Notes: generated by a model not told the origin, from the sequence alone. Positions 9,644 through 20,484 are shown, counted from the stretch's first letter. The stretch: 64,000 bases of DNA from Rhizobium sp. G21 (GCF_014158035.1 NZ_JACFXW010000001.1:3140001-3204000); one strand, 5' to 3'. Made by a program: numbers and translations.

Positions 9644-11168
9644 TCATGCCGCCGGCTCCATCGTGCCGGTGGCCAGCGCCATTATGGCTTCCTGTTCGAT
9701 CGCGGCGCCCGTCGCGCCGCCGACCTCGCCCGCGATCCGTCCCTCGCGCATGACGAGAACACGGTCTGCGATGCCGATGATTTCCGGCAGGTCGCTCGAG
9801 ATGACGACGATGGCGATGCCGTTTTGGGCAAGTTCGTCGATGATGCGGTATATTTCCGACTTCGCGCCGACATCGACGCCGCGCGTCGGTTCATCGAGGA
9901 AAACAACCTTAGGTTTTGTTTCGAGCAGGCGCGCCAGCAGCGCCTTCTGCTGATTGCCGCCCGACAGCGCGCCGACATTGACGTTGGCGCCCGTCGTACG
10001 GATCGACAGCGTCGAGATGGCTTTGAGCGCTCGCTCCTGGCTCGCGCGAAGTTGCGGATGCCGGCCAGCTGGGAGTCCTTGCCGATCACCCCGATATTGA
10101 TGTTGTCGCTGATCGACATGTCCAGAAACAGGCCGAGGGATTTTCGATCTTCGGTCAGGTAGGCGATGCCCGCGTCCAGCGCTTCGCGCGGCGAGCCGAT
10201 GGAGAGCGCCTGCCCATTGAGAAAAAGCTCGCCCGAGGTTTTGGATCGGCGCCATAGATCAATCGCGCCAGTTCGGTGCGGCCCGAGCCGACCAGTCCCG
10301 CGATGCCGAGCACTTCGCCCGCCTTCACATCGAAGCTGCAGTGGTGAACACGCCGGCCGTCGCCGATATCCTTGATTTCGAGCACTGCGGCGCGGGCGTC
10401 GTCGGCCGCGCGGTGCTCCTTTTTGTAGAAGGTCGACAGATCGCGGCCGACCATCATGGACACCAGCTTCGACGCGGTCAGCTCCTCACGCATCAGAGTG
10501 CCGACATAGGCGCCGTCGCGCAGTACGCTCACGCGGTCGGAGAGCTGATAGATCTCCTCCATCCTGTGGCTGATATAGATGACGGCGATGCCATCGGCCT
10601 TGAGCCGTTCGATGACGTCGAACAGGCGCTCGGTCTCGCGGCTGGTCAGTGAGGTCGTCGGCTCGTCCATGACGATGATCCGGGCCTTCGTCGTCAGCGC
10701 GCGGGCGATTTCGACCATCTGGCGCTCGCCGAGCGACAGCTCCGACACCCTGGCGCCGGGGCCGAATCCGATGCCGAGCTGCGTGAGAATCGGTTGGGCG
10801 AGCCGGTGCAAGCCGGCGCGGTCGATGACGCCGAAGCGCGCAGGTTCGGCGCCGAGGAACATGTTTTGAGCCACGCTCAGGTTCGGGGCGAGCGAAAGCT
10901 CCTGGTAGATCACGGCGATGCCGTTCGCCTTGGCCTTGAGCGGATTGCCGAGCGCCACCGGCAGCCCATCGATCAGAACCGAACCGCCGGGATCGGCGGT
11001 ATAGGCTCCCGACAGGATCTTCATCAATGTCGACTTGCCGGCGCCATTCTCGCCCATGAGCGCATGGACCTCGCCGGCATAGGCAACCAGATCGACGCCC
11101 GACAGCGCCCTGGCCGGACCGAAGGTCTTGCTGATCGCGCGCATTTCGAGGAGAGGGCGGGTCGTCAT
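9644..11168 (-). CDS. Sugar ABC transporter ATP-binding protein, RbsA-like (two frameshifts)
   Basis: Tandem-domain CUT2 ATPase, about 508 aa after repair. The first nucleotide-binding domain has [16 protein letters not shown] and IIVMDEPT; the second has the degenerate [17 protein letters not shown] and [10 protein letters not shown], as usual for RbsA/MglA. Two one-base losses break the frame: an A4 run that should be A5 at 10239-10242 (minus sense), and a GCGCG stretch near 10043-10048. The start ATG at 11168 overlaps the stop of the upstream kinase gene. In raw sequence the kinase frame runs into this gene and gives a false 800-aa fusion. Confidence 0.9.
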
Positions 11169-12557
11169 GCGCGCTTCTCCTTCGGAGCGGTGTCGCCTTG
11201 CATCGTCTCGACCATCTGCCGCCATGTGCGGCGATAATCGTCCAGCCCGGGCATCGGGAGGGGTGCTGCCTCCGCGCAGTCGTTGATGAAGGGGCTTTTG
11301 CCGACAGCGTCGAAGACGAGGGCCGCTGCGCCCAGCGCGCTGCCTTCCGGATTGTTGCTGGTGTGGACGATCTGGCCGGGTCTCAGCGCCGCCAGCAGCG
11401 GCGCATAGAGGGCCGACTTCACAAGGCCGCCGTCGATGACGATGGTGTTGTCCGAGCCGATGAGATCGAGCGAAAGGTCGGTCATCAGGGGATATAGAGG
11501 AGCGCCGCGGCGGCGCGTTCCTCCCCTCGACGGATGGGCCGACGAAGCGGCCAGCGTGGCCCTGAACCGGGCCGCCGGCCGCGAAGGACGGCAACGCGAA
11601 AGCGCGTTGGGCGATGACCGACTGGATCGCCTCGATCGAGATCGGCTTCACCCAGCCTCGGCTCGCCACCTCATATTCGCGACCGCCCATGAAACGGATC
11701 GTCGCGACAGGTTTGTGGTCGACCGTGACATTGGCCAGCATGTCGCGCGCCGGGTCCAGCCGGTCGAGCGCGCTTGCCGGATTGAAGATGACGACCCAGG
11801 TGCCGCTGGACACCAGCGTGAAGTCGGCAAAGCCCAGCGAGCGGTAGAAATAGAGCGCCGAGTTGCTGTCATGCACGCCATTGTGCACGGCCACGTCGGT
11901 CGTCCGGCCGTCCGAGAGCGTCACCGCATAGCGTCCAACGTCTTCTCCCGCCCCGACGAGCGGCGGCATTTTGGATCGCCAGCCCATGCGGTCGACCAGG
12001 CTCGAGAAATCATCCTTCAGCGGCGCCCATAGATGGGAGTGGCAGCCGAGATAGGAGACTTCGGACAACGGGCGCCCGCTGAATTTCCATGTCCAGAACT
12101 GCGGATAGGGGAGGATCGACTCCGTCTTGTCGATCAGCGACGGGTCGCGCGCGTCGAGCCAGAGCAGATGGCGGCCATAATTGAAGCCGAGAGGCAGAAG
12201 AGGCGAAAACGTCTCATGGAAATCGGGAGCCATCGCGTCGATCCGATCGGCGATCTCGCCGGGCGGCTCTTGCTCGTAGTCCATGATCGGGTGGACGAGT
12301 TCGCCGCCGGCCGCCAACGCGAAGGTGCAACCGTGGCCGGAGAACATGATGCGGCTCACGGCGTAGCCTTCGACCACACGCGCCAGCTCGCGACGCATCC
12401 ATTCGAAGAGGGCCTCGTCATCGAGAACCCTGATGTCGCCGTGATCGCGCCAGACCGGCCTGGTCCTGACTTCGTCGATGACCGCGCCGTCCCCGGCTAT
12501 CACGAAGAGCTTGGAGTTGGTCTTTCCGAGATCGAAGACGGCGATCGGAGAGGTCAT
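11165..12557 (-). CDS. FGGY-family carbohydrate kinase, rhamnulokinase-like (two frameshifts)
   Basis: Sugar kinase of about 464 aa. The N-terminal phosphate-binding motif FDLGKTNSK and mid-protein [15 protein letters not shown] fit FGGY kinases of the rhamnulokinase/fuculokinase side of the family. The C-terminal ATPase-fold part ([31 protein letters not shown]) follows two one-base losses: a C4 run at 11523-11526 and a G4 run at 11488-11491 on the plus strand. Between them the frame reads [12 protein letters not shown], as expected for this family. It likely phosphorylates C1 of the ketose made by the epimerase. Stop and start overlap its neighbours on both sides, so it is part of one operon. 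Confidence 0.87.
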
Positions 12558-13329
12558 GCGCCACCTCCGATGTCAGCGATGCAAACGGAGATTCCGGCGT
12601 CTTCCATCATCTTGGCGGCCGCGTCCGGCAGGCCGTCGTCGGTGATGACCATGCTGATGCGGGACAGCGGAAGCGCGACGTTGCGCGGCTTCATCGAGAA
12701 CTTGCGGCTGTCGGCGAGCAGTACGATCTCGTCGGCGCAGCCGGCCAACTCGTTGATCACCTTGACCAGCAGAGGATGGGATTCGAGCACGCCATTGGCG
12801 TCGATGCCCTGCGCGCCCAGAAAGAGACGCGACGCGAAAAACCCGGCGCGCCGCCGGAGGCGTCATGGATGATGCCCGGTTCGCGATAGAGATCGCCGCC
12901 TGCGACGCTGAGATGGCAGGTTCCATGCTCGCCGAGATAGGCGGCCAGAGGCATGGAATTGGTCCAGATGCGCAGGTTGCGATAGGCCAGCAACGTGCCG
13001 AGCTGGTAGCATGTCGAGCCCGCATGGACGATCAGGGAATCCCCGTCCCGGATCAGCGCCGCCGCTTTTTCGGCGATCGCCCGCTTGGCTTCCACCGCTA
13101 TGTCGCGGTTCTCGTCAAAGGGCTTGGCCGCGAGCCGGCTGTTGGACGCCTCGCTGGCGGAAATGCCGCCATAGACTTTGCGGGCGCGACCCAGTTCGTG
13201 GAGCTTGTCGATGTCACGACGGATGGTGGCCGGAGACACGCCGAGCCGTTCCTGCAGATCCCGCACGGATGCGAATGGGGTCTCGCGCAGAAGGTCGATG
13301 ATAGCCTTGTGACGGTCGGTGTCGTTCAC
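12554..13329 (-). CDS. DeoR-family transcriptional repressor (one frameshift)
   Basis: About 258 aa. The N-terminal HTH ([20 protein letters not shown], then [13 protein letters not shown]) is the DeoR signature; the C-terminal DeoRC sensor domain binds a sugar phosphate. A T5 run that should be T6 near 12836-12840 breaks the frame between GAPGF and [16 protein letters not shown]. The start is GTG at 13329, behind a GGAGGAAACC ribosome site. It is the first gene of the minus-strand operon and sits divergent from the aldolase gene, so it probably represses both directions through the 190-bp shared region. Confidence 0.9.
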
Positions 13330-13519
13330 GGTTTCCTCCCGGCGTCTCCCTCGCCGATGAGTGAAGATAATCACAGTTATTGCGGAGGTTCAAGTACGAT
13401 GATTTAAATTCCTCACCGCTTGACGATATTTGATCACCGCAATACGATGCCGGCCGAAGATCGCTCGTAGAAATGACAAATTTCTTTGTTCGGGCTCGTA
13501 GGGTTGAGGAGGAGCTCGC
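13330..13519. promoter_or_regulatory. Divergent control region of the sugar locus
   Basis: This 190-bp spacer separates the DeoR-led operon (minus) from the aldolase-led operon (plus). ATTGCGG (13379-13385) and its inverse CCGCAAT (13437-13443) flank an AT-richer core, and GATAATCAC near 13366 resembles TGATCACC near 13431. These are candidate operator half-sites for the adjacent DeoR protein. The region ends with GAGGAGGAGC before the aldolase ATG at 13520. Confidence 0.45.
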
Positions 13520-14590
13520 ATGCCTTCAGGCGTTGGGCAGGATTTCGAGGGCTTTCTCGCCCTGTCGAGGGATATCGGCCGTGATTTGCTGAAGACGCAG
13601 GGGGCTGGGGGCAACACCTCGTTCAAACGAGACGGGAGGATGTGGGTAAAGGCCTCTGGCACGTGGCTTTCTCAGGCGGCGGAACGCGACATCATGGTGC
13701 CCGTCGAGATCGCGCCGCTGGTGAGCGCCTTGCGCCAAGGCGACCCTCGCGCGGAAAAGGCGACGGATTTCGTCATTGCCGACCTCAACGGCTCCGGCCT
13801 GCGTCCGTCGATCGAGACGAGCTTTCATGCCGCTTTGCCGCAGAGAGTGGTCGCCCATTACCACTGCGTCAACACGATCGCGCTGTCGGTGCTCGAGGGG
13901 CGCGATGCGCTGATCGCCGAACGCATGGCCGATCTGCCCGACCTCACTTGGGCCGTCATTCCCTATCGCCGGCCCGGCACGCCGCTGGCGATGGAGATCG
14001 ACCGCGCGGCCGGCGACCGTCCGGATGTGCTGATCCTCTACAACCACGGCATCATCGTCACCGGCGAGACGGTCGATGACGTGCGCGAACGCATCGATAG
14101 GGTGACGTCCGCGCTGGCGATGCCGGAGCGTGCGGGAACCCAGGCGGATTTCGCCGCGCTGCGCCAACTGGCGGAAGGATCCGAATTCCATGTCGCCGAA
14201 GACGCCGGGAGCCACAAAACCGCGCTGGATGCGGTCAGTCTCGCCGTCGCGACCGGGGGCTCGCTTTATCCCGACCATGTCATCTTTCTCGGTGTGGAGA
14301 TCGGGGTGCTCGCAGAGGGTCAACCAGTCGCCAGTTACGCCGCTGGACGACGGGACGCAGGTCGGCCGATGCCGAAAATGTTGTTGGCGCCGAACAAAGG
14401 GGTGCTGCTCTCCAATGAGCTCACCGCCGGCGGCCGGGTCATGGCGCGTTGTCTCGCCGAGGTTTCTTCCCGCATTCCAGCTGGACGGAGGCCGGTTTAT
14501 CTCAACGGCGCCCAGGAGCATGAACTGACCCATTGGGAGGCCGAACAATATCGGCAGGCGCTGGACCGCAAGGCGAGCCTGAAGGCATGA
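13520..14590 (+). CDS. Class II aldolase/adducin-family protein
   Basis: Putative zinc-dependent aldolase, 356 aa. The N-terminal two thirds show family landmarks: GAGGNTSFK near residue 30, a Glu in SIETSFHAAL, the metal-binding HYHCVNT, and a later His in LYNHGIIV. A C-terminal 120-residue extension follows, longer than FucA-type enzymes (about 215 aa) and closer to the aldolase half of RhaD-type bifunctional enzymes. It would split a ketose 1-phosphate to dihydroxyacetone phosphate and an aldehyde. It overlaps the next kinase gene by ATGA. The substrate is unknown. Confidence 0.85.
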   Translation: MPSGVGQDFEGFLALSRDIGRDLLKTQGAGGNTSFKRDGRMWVKASGTWLSQAAERDIMVPVEIAPLVSALRQGDPRAEKATDFVIADLNGSGLRPSIETSFHAALPQRVVAHYHCVNTIALSVLEGRDALIAERMADLPDLTWAVIPYRRPGTPLAMEIDRAAGDRPDVLILYNHGIIVTGETVDDVRERIDRVTSALAMPERAGTQADFAALRQLAEGSEFHVAEDAGSHKTALDAVSLAVATGGSLYPDHVIFLGVEIGVLAEGQPVASYAAGRRDAGRPMPKMLLAPNKGVLLSNELTAGGRVMARCLAEVSSRIPAGRRPVYLNGAQEHELTHWEAEQYRQALDRKASLKA

Positions 14591-15851
14591 CCCCGGCCCA
14601 CGCCATCGGCATCGATCTCGGCACGTCGGGTGTGCGGGCCGCGGCCTTGTCCGAAGACGGGGCGGTGCTGCATCTTGCCGCCTTCGCCTATGACGATGCG
14701 CGAGCCGGACGAGATCCGTCGTCATGGTGGCGCGGGGTAGAATTCTGTCTCGTCGAACTCGCCGGGCGCGTTTCGCTCTCCAGCGTCCGCGGCCTTGCAG
14801 TCGACGGGACCTCCGGCACGATGCTGGCCGTCGACAAAGATGGGCGGCCGCTCGGCGACGTCCTGATGTATAACGACACCTGTCCTGACATGGACATCGT
14901 CGCCCGGATCGGAGACGTCGCTCCGGATGGCAGTCCGGCTCGCGGCGCGGCCTCGGCATTGGCGAGGGCGATCTACTTGTCGCGCCGCGACGGCGTTCAT
15001 AAGGTCGTTCATCAGGCCGACTGGATACTCTGGCGGCTCGGCCTGGGCGGCGCGGCGTCGGACGAGAACAATGCGCTCAAGACGGGCTATGATCTCGAAG
15101 CGGAATGCTGGCCGGACTGGCTCGAAGGCGTCGGCATGGATGTCGACCTGCTGCCGCAGGTCCACAGAGCGGGCGCCCCGATTGCCGAAATCGGCCCTTC
15201 GGGGCAGCGCTTCGGCTTATCCAGCAATGTCATTCTGCACGCAGGCACGACGGATGGCTGTGCGTCCTTCCTCGCCACAGGCGCACGTGAAGCCGGCGAC
15301 GGGGTGACGGCGCTGGGCTCGACGCTGGTGCTGAAGCTCGCTTGTCCTTCACCGATCAGTTCCAGCGTCTATGGCGTCTATTCGCATCGCGTGCTGGGCT
15401 TCTGGCTGGCGGGTGGCGCGTCCAACTCCGGCGGCGCGGTGATCCGCAGCCTGTTCGACGCCGCCGCGTTTGCGCAACTGACCTCCGCGCTCGATCCCGA
15501 TCATCCCACCGGGCTCGACTATTATCCGCTGTTGCGGCCGGGCGAACGGTTTCCCATCAACGATCCGACCCTTCCGCCCCGGCTCGTTCCGAGGCCGGCG
15601 CACGACGCGACCTTTTTCAGGGCGTGCTCGAAGGCATCACGGGCATCGAGAAATCAGGCTATGATCGGCTCGTCGAGCTCGGCGGCCCGGCGCTGCGCTC
15701 CATACGCTCCGTCGGCGGAGGGGCCGCCAATGCAGGCTGGACGCGGATGCGCGAGCGCGCGCTCGGGGTTCCATGTCTCGAGCCGCGCTCGGCGGAGGCG
15801 GCGGTCGGCGCGGCGTTTCTGGTGCTGTCGGGACAGGAGCGTCAGGCATGA
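14587..15851 (+). CDS. FGGY-family carbohydrate kinase, ribulokinase-like (one frameshift)
   Basis: About 421 aa. It opens with the phosphate-binding GIDLGTSGVRAAAL, has DGTSGTMLAVD, TTDGCASFLATGA and the C-terminal SVGGGAANAGW motif of FGGY kinases. At 15613-15617 a T5 run should be T6: DATFFQGVLEGI then continues into the C-terminal ATPase half. The length agrees with one missing base. It resembles the D-ribulokinase-type branch rather than the rhamnulokinase-type branch of the divergent kinase, so the locus may handle two sugars or two sequential steps. It overlaps both neighbours by 4 bp. Confidence 0.86.
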
Positions 15852-16688
15852 CGCTTGCCGTCTCCGTGGGTCTTCATCAACTGGCGTTGCGCTACGACAC
15901 TTTCTTCATCGATCAGTTCGGCGTGCTGCGCGACGATCGGTCCGCCTATCCCGGCGCCAATGAGGCTCTTCTCTATCTCAAGTCGCTCGCCAAGACCGTC
16001 ATCATCCTCTCCAATTCCGGCCGTAGCGGGGTCTACAACGCGCAGCGCTTCGAAGGCATGGGATTTGACCGGGCCGGCTTCGATCATTTTGTGACCTCGG
16101 GCGACGTGGCCTACGATGTGTTGAAACGGGAGAACGGCGCGTCCGCCGCTCCGAAGAATTGCCTGACGATATCGAGCGGGGGCGACCGCAATTTATCCGA
16201 CCGCCTCGGCTACACCGCCGTCGCGGATGCTGCGCATGCCGATCTCGTCATCGTTTCGGGCAGCGATGCCGAAATCGTTCCGCTCGATGTCTATCGGGAC
16301 ATGCTGAGGCCGGCCGCCATGCGCAACGTCGCCTGCTATTGCACCAATCCGGATCGTCACAAACTGGCCAACGGCGCCACTGCGCCCGGCGCCGGCAGCA
16401 TTGCAGGGCTCTACGAGGGGCTCGGGGGTAAGGTTCGCTGGTTCGGGAAGCCGCATCCTGACATCTACGAACATGCCCTGTCGCTGGCCGGGCCCACGAT
16501 CCGGCGATGTCGTCTGCATCGGCGACAGCCTGGAACACGACATTGCCGGCGCCAAAAGCGTCGGCTTGGCCTCCTGCCTGGTTCGCACGGGGATCCTGTC
16601 GGGCGCGTCGGCGAAAGACCTGGAGTCGTTGGCCGCCCGATACGGCGCAACGCCGGATTTCGTGATGACCGAGTTCAAGAAGGGTTGA
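15848..16688 (+). CDS. HAD-superfamily class IIA phosphatase (one frame change)
   Basis: About 280 aa. The nucleophile loop is FFIDQFGVLRDD near residues 17-28, followed by SNSGRSG (motif II), and the magnesium-binding end loop CIGDSLEHDIAGA. This is the NagD-like, TIGR01459-type HAD family. The frame changes near 16497-16503 (one base extra or two missing) between LAGPTI and GDVVCIGDS. In the operon with an aldolase and two kinases it may remove phosphate from a dead-end or overflow sugar phosphate; that role is inference. Confidence 0.84.
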
Positions 16689-16933
16689 CGTCGCGACCGG
16701 ATTCTCGGTCATCACGACCCGTCGATTGCGGATCGGGACAAGGCGTTTTCCCCATGTCGGCGACCCTGCGCAGGCGAAATGGGATGTCGCTCCTTCCAGT
16801 CCGAGACGCTCCTGGTCCACTCTGTTGCGTCTTTCGTAGAAAGGGTTCGGCGCATCCGTGGGCGATCGGCGCGTCGAGATAGAGACCTGCCCCAAACCAA
16901 CTGAAACTCAGTTCCTCAGGCATCGGCTTGACC

Positions 16934-18118
16934 ATGACAGACATCAGCTTCCCTCTCAACCGAGCCGATGCATTTCATCGTCTGAAATCATTTGCGCCGA
17001 AGGCGGAAGCCACTATGCGCGGCTGCGCAACCAGGATCATGGGCAAGGCGCACATGTGCATGTGTCGCGGCTTTCGGCGGCGTTGCGCCGACGGCTTGTG
17101 AGCGAGGAAGAAGTCGTCGAGGCTGTCCTGTCGCATCATGATTTTGCATCGGCCGAGAAATTCGTCAGCGAGGTGTTCTGGCGGAGTTACTGGAAAGGGT
17201 GGTTGGAGCAGCGTCCGTCTGTGTGGAGGGACTACCTCTCGGCCGTGAGCCGGGCGAAGGACCGTCTCGATGCGTCTTCCGATCTGAAGACCCGCCATGA
17301 GGCGGCGATTGGGGCGCGAACGGGCATCGATTGTTTCGACGGGTGGGTGGAGGAGCTCTGCGACACGGGCTATCTTCACAACTGGGCTCGCATGCAGGTC
17401 GCCTCGATCTGGATTTTTACCCTGGGCCTGCCGTGGGAGCTCGGCGCCGCCTTCCTGTTCGACCGGCTGATCGACGCCGATCCCGCGTCCAACACATTGT
17501 CGTGGCGCTGGGTGGCGGGACTGCACACTGCAGGCAAAGCCTATCTCGCCGATGCCGAACGCATCCGGTCGATGACGGAGGGTCGTTTTTCGCCGAGGGG
17601 ATTGGCGCGCGCGGCGATCATTCCCACCGATTGTCTGTCGACACCGCAAGCCTGCGCCATTCGGCCCGTTGCATGCCCCGATCCGTCCGCGCCGACTTTG
17701 CTTCTATCGACCTCGGAAGACCTGTCGGTGGAGTCGGCGGCGGAGTGCCGCGGCCTCTGCGTCCGGGCGATCGCCTTCATCGACGGCCGCGACGATTGGG
17801 ATCGGATCGCGCTCGCCGACGGCGTGCGGCGCGTTCGCCAAGCCTGGCCGGAAGCAGAGTTCCTGGGCGTGGTCGATCCGGCTCATCTGCCGGAGGCCGC
17901 GCATGCGGCGGGATGCACGCAGATTGCGACCGCCTTTCTTCCCGTGGGACCGATGGCGGACACCCTCGCGCCGCTGCATGCGGAAGCGGGGTCGGCAGGG
18001 AGTGGCCTTCACAGAGTTTATGCGCGACTGGGACCGGCGCATATGGCCGCATTGTCGAAAAGGCTTCTTCGCGCTCAGGGAGAAAATCCCGCAGCTGATT
18101 GACGGTGGGAGATCCTGA
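16934..18118 (+). CDS. Photolyase/cryptochrome-like FAD-binding protein (two frame changes)
   Basis: About 394 aa. Residues 1-230 match the helical FAD-binding half of photolyases (RRRLVSEEEVVEAVL, FWRSYWKGWLEQRP, HNWARMQVASIWIFTL, LSWRWVAGLHTAGKAYL), but the usual N-terminal alpha/beta antenna domain is missing. A roughly 160-residue alpha/beta-like part follows instead and ends in WDRRIWPHCRKGFFALREKIP. Repairs: GG should be GGG at 17005-17006, and the G4 run at 17988-17991 should be G3. Start ATG at 16934. Likely a light- or redox-active flavoprotein or repair enzyme; activity is uncertain. It ends one base before the DCC gene. Confidence 0.8.
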
Positions 18119-18466
18119 ATGGCGCCGGAGGTAACCGTGTTTTTCGATGGAGCCTGCCCACTCTGCAGGCGCGAAATCGCCCTGATGCGCCGGCTCGATC
18201 GCCGCGGCGCGATCCGTTTTGTCGATGTGTCCGGCGATGCGACGACCTGTCCGATCGACCAGAAGTCGCTGCTCGCCCGCTTTCACGCTTCGGAGAATGG
18301 ACGGCTCTTCTCGGGCGCGCGCGCCTTCGCCGCCATGTGGCGGGCGATCCCCATTCTCCGGCCTCTGGGCCTGCTGGCGGATCTGCCCTGGGCGAGGCCC
18401 GTGTTCGAAACTGCCTATCTCGGCTTCCTCCGCATCCGTCCCCATCTGCAGAGGTTGGCGTCATGA
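18119..18466 (+). CDS. DCC-family thiol-disulfide oxidoreductase-like protein (DUF393)
   Basis: 115 aa. The defining DxxCxxC motif appears as FDGACPLCRREI at residues 9-20, near the N-terminus after a beta strand, as in the DCC family (named for that motif). No signal peptide, so cytoplasmic. It is packed directly between the photolyase-like gene (adjacent codons) and the UbiB-like gene (ATGA overlap), suggesting joint expression of three redox-related proteins. The biochemical function of the family is not well defined. Confidence 0.9.
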   Translation: MAPEVTVFFDGACPLCRREIALMRRLDRRGAIRFVDVSGDATTCPIDQKSLLARFHASENGRLFSGARAFAAMWRAIPILRPLGLLADLPWARPVFETAYLGFLRIRPHLQRLAS

Positions 18467-19781
18467 GCGGCGAGGATCGTTACCGTCCGGTTCCCGGGGT
18501 CGATTGAGCCGGTTGGCGGCGCTCGGCCAGATCGCCGGCGGCATTGCCTCAGGCGTGGTGTCCGAAGGGCTGAGCCGCCTGGCCAAGGGCGAGCGACCGC
18601 ATCTCCGCGATCTTCTGCTGACGCCGTCGAACGCCCGCAAGGCGGCGGATCAACTGTCACGTATGCGCGGCGCGGCGATGAAGCTCGGTCAGATGGCGTC
18701 GCTCGACCCGGGCGAGTTTCTGCCGCCGGAAATGCAGGCTATCTTTTCCCAACTGCGGTCGTCGGCGCATTTCATGCCGCCCGGCCAGTTGTCCGCCTGC
18801 CTCGCAAGCGCCTGGGGGCCGGATTGGCGACGTCATTTCAGCCAGTTCGACATGACGCCGGTGGCGGCCGCATCGATCGGGCAGGTGCACCGGGCCGTGC
18901 TGGTCTCGGGCCGCGCCGTCGCGGTCAAGGTTCAGTATCCCGGCGTCGCCAGGAGCATCGATGCCGATATCGACAATGTCGCGACCTTCCTGCGGCTCTC
19001 CGGTCTTGTTCCTGCGGGCGTCGATCTCGCGCCGCATCTGGCCGAAGCCAAGCGGCAACTTCACGAAGAGGCTGATTATCTTCGCGAGGCCGATCAGATG
19101 CGCCGCTTTCGGACGCTGCTGGCAGGGGATGCGCGCTTTGTGGCTCCAGCTCCGGTGGAAGACCTTGTTCGCCCCACCGTGCTGCCGATGGATTTCGTCG
19201 ATGGCGTTCCACTGGAACGCCTCGCCGCGGCGTCGCAGGCGACGCGCGAGACGGCCATGCGGGCGATGGCGGACCTCGCTCTGTCGGAACTCTTCACCTT
19301 CGGCGTCATGCAGACCGATCCGAATTTCGGCAATTATCTCTGGCGACCGGAGGACGGGCGCATCGCGCTCCTCGATTTCGGCGCCGTGCGGCCCGTATCG
19401 TTCGACAGCGCGGACGCCTATCGGGTATTGTTGCGGGCCATATCGAGCGGCAGCGTCGACATGGTGCGCGCAGCTCTCGTCGACATGGGCTATCTCTCTC
19501 CGGCGCAGGTCGCTCGTCACGGCCGCGCGCTCGACGAGATGACGGCGACGCTGCTTCATCATACGCTCAAGGCGCCGGACGGGCTGGTGGATTTCGGCGA
19601 TCGGGGGCCGCTCGTCGCGGTGCGGGAGAGGGCGCAGCCGATCTTCGCGGACCGGTCGCTCTGGGCGCTGCCGTCTCCGGACAAGATGTTCCTGCAGCGC
19701 AAGATCACCGGCATGGCGCTTCTCGCGATGAAACTGCGTGTTCGGTTGCCGGTTTTCGACATGCTGTCGGACTATGCGTGA
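18463..19781 (+). CDS. UbiB/AarF (ADCK)-family atypical kinase (one frameshift)
   Basis: About 439 aa. Family hallmarks are MRGAAMKLGQMASLD (the KxGQ motif), the Ala-rich loop AAASIGQVHRA in place of a Gly-rich P-loop, VAVKVQYPG, and the DPNFGNYL and LLDFGAV catalytic-loop motifs. The kinase-like fold of this family supports ubiquinone synthesis or lipid handling. A G4 run at 18498-18501 should be G5, which turns a premature TGA into GGRLSRLAALGQ. The start ATG at 18463 overlaps the DCC gene. The family is sure; the target is not. Confidence 0.9.
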
Positions 19782-19852
19782 CCTGGCGGCGCTTCGGCGA
19801 TGAAGGCTTCTTGGAAAGAGTAAAGCGCGGGGCATTCCTCGCTCCGGACGGT

Positions 19853-20484
19853 TCAGAGCCTCCGCAGCGTTTCATCCTTCGACGTCGCCTCCGGCGAAAC
19901 CATCCAGTCGCCGATCCGCGAGACGAAGGAGGCCGGCATGAACCAGTTGGGTTCGTAGCCCAGCATTTTCTGCAGGAAACCCGCGGCGAAGCGCCGTTCT
20001 CAAGGGCGTTTTCCCGGAAGGACCACCAGGACCGGATATTGCCGATGTCGGGCGCGACATGAGTTTGCAGATGGAATTCCTGCTCCATCGCCGCGGCGTG
20101 CACGGAAAGGCAGAACATCGTGCAGACATAGCCTTCGGGCCAGAAGGCGCCGGGCGCGTCGGCGTCCTGCTTCGTCGCGGGGCCACGCGCCTTGATCGGC
20201 ATGTCGGCGATCAGTTCGCGAAACATCAGCGAGGCGGCAAAAGCGAAGAAGGCCGGCCGCTCACTCTTGTCGCTGGGCCTTTGGCGGTCGATCATCTCGA
20301 GCCAGCGCACGAAGACGGCGGCGATCTTGGTTTCTTCGATTTCGAAGTCGCAGCCGAGTTCGTCTTCCTGTATCTCGACAAACCTCAGAAATGCGGCCTT
20401 GAACCACCGAAGCCGGCGCACAGCGACGCGATAGGGCTCGTTGGTGGGCGGCAGAGTCGCGATCGGTTTGATCGGGTCAGACAT
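19853..20484 (-). CDS. Unrecognised conserved-looking protein A (one frameshift)
   Basis: About 210 aa; no family recognised. No signal peptide. It is rich in aromatic residues in the second half (FWPEGYVCTMFCLSVHAA, SWWSFRENA, then NWFMPASFVSRIGDWM). A CCC run at 19980-19982 (GGG in sense) needs one more base to join ENGASPRG to FLQKMLGYEPNWF; the repaired frame stops at 19853 with normal codon use. ATG at 20484 overlaps the end of the upstream gene, so the two are translationally coupled and likely act together. It converges with the UbiB-like gene 71 bp away. Confidence 0.6.

Noticed and set aside
10155..12557. An 800-aa FGGY kinase-ABC ATPase fusion
   Set aside because: Two homopolymer losses in the kinase let its frame run into the ATPase gene. 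Each gene has its own normal start and end.
16675..16959. A 94-aa minus-strand frame between the HAD and photolyase-like genes
   Set aside because: The first third looks protein-like (MPEELSFSWFGAGLYLDAP), but the rest does not, there is no clear ribosome site, and it overlaps the start of the photolyase-like gene. Not strong enough to call.
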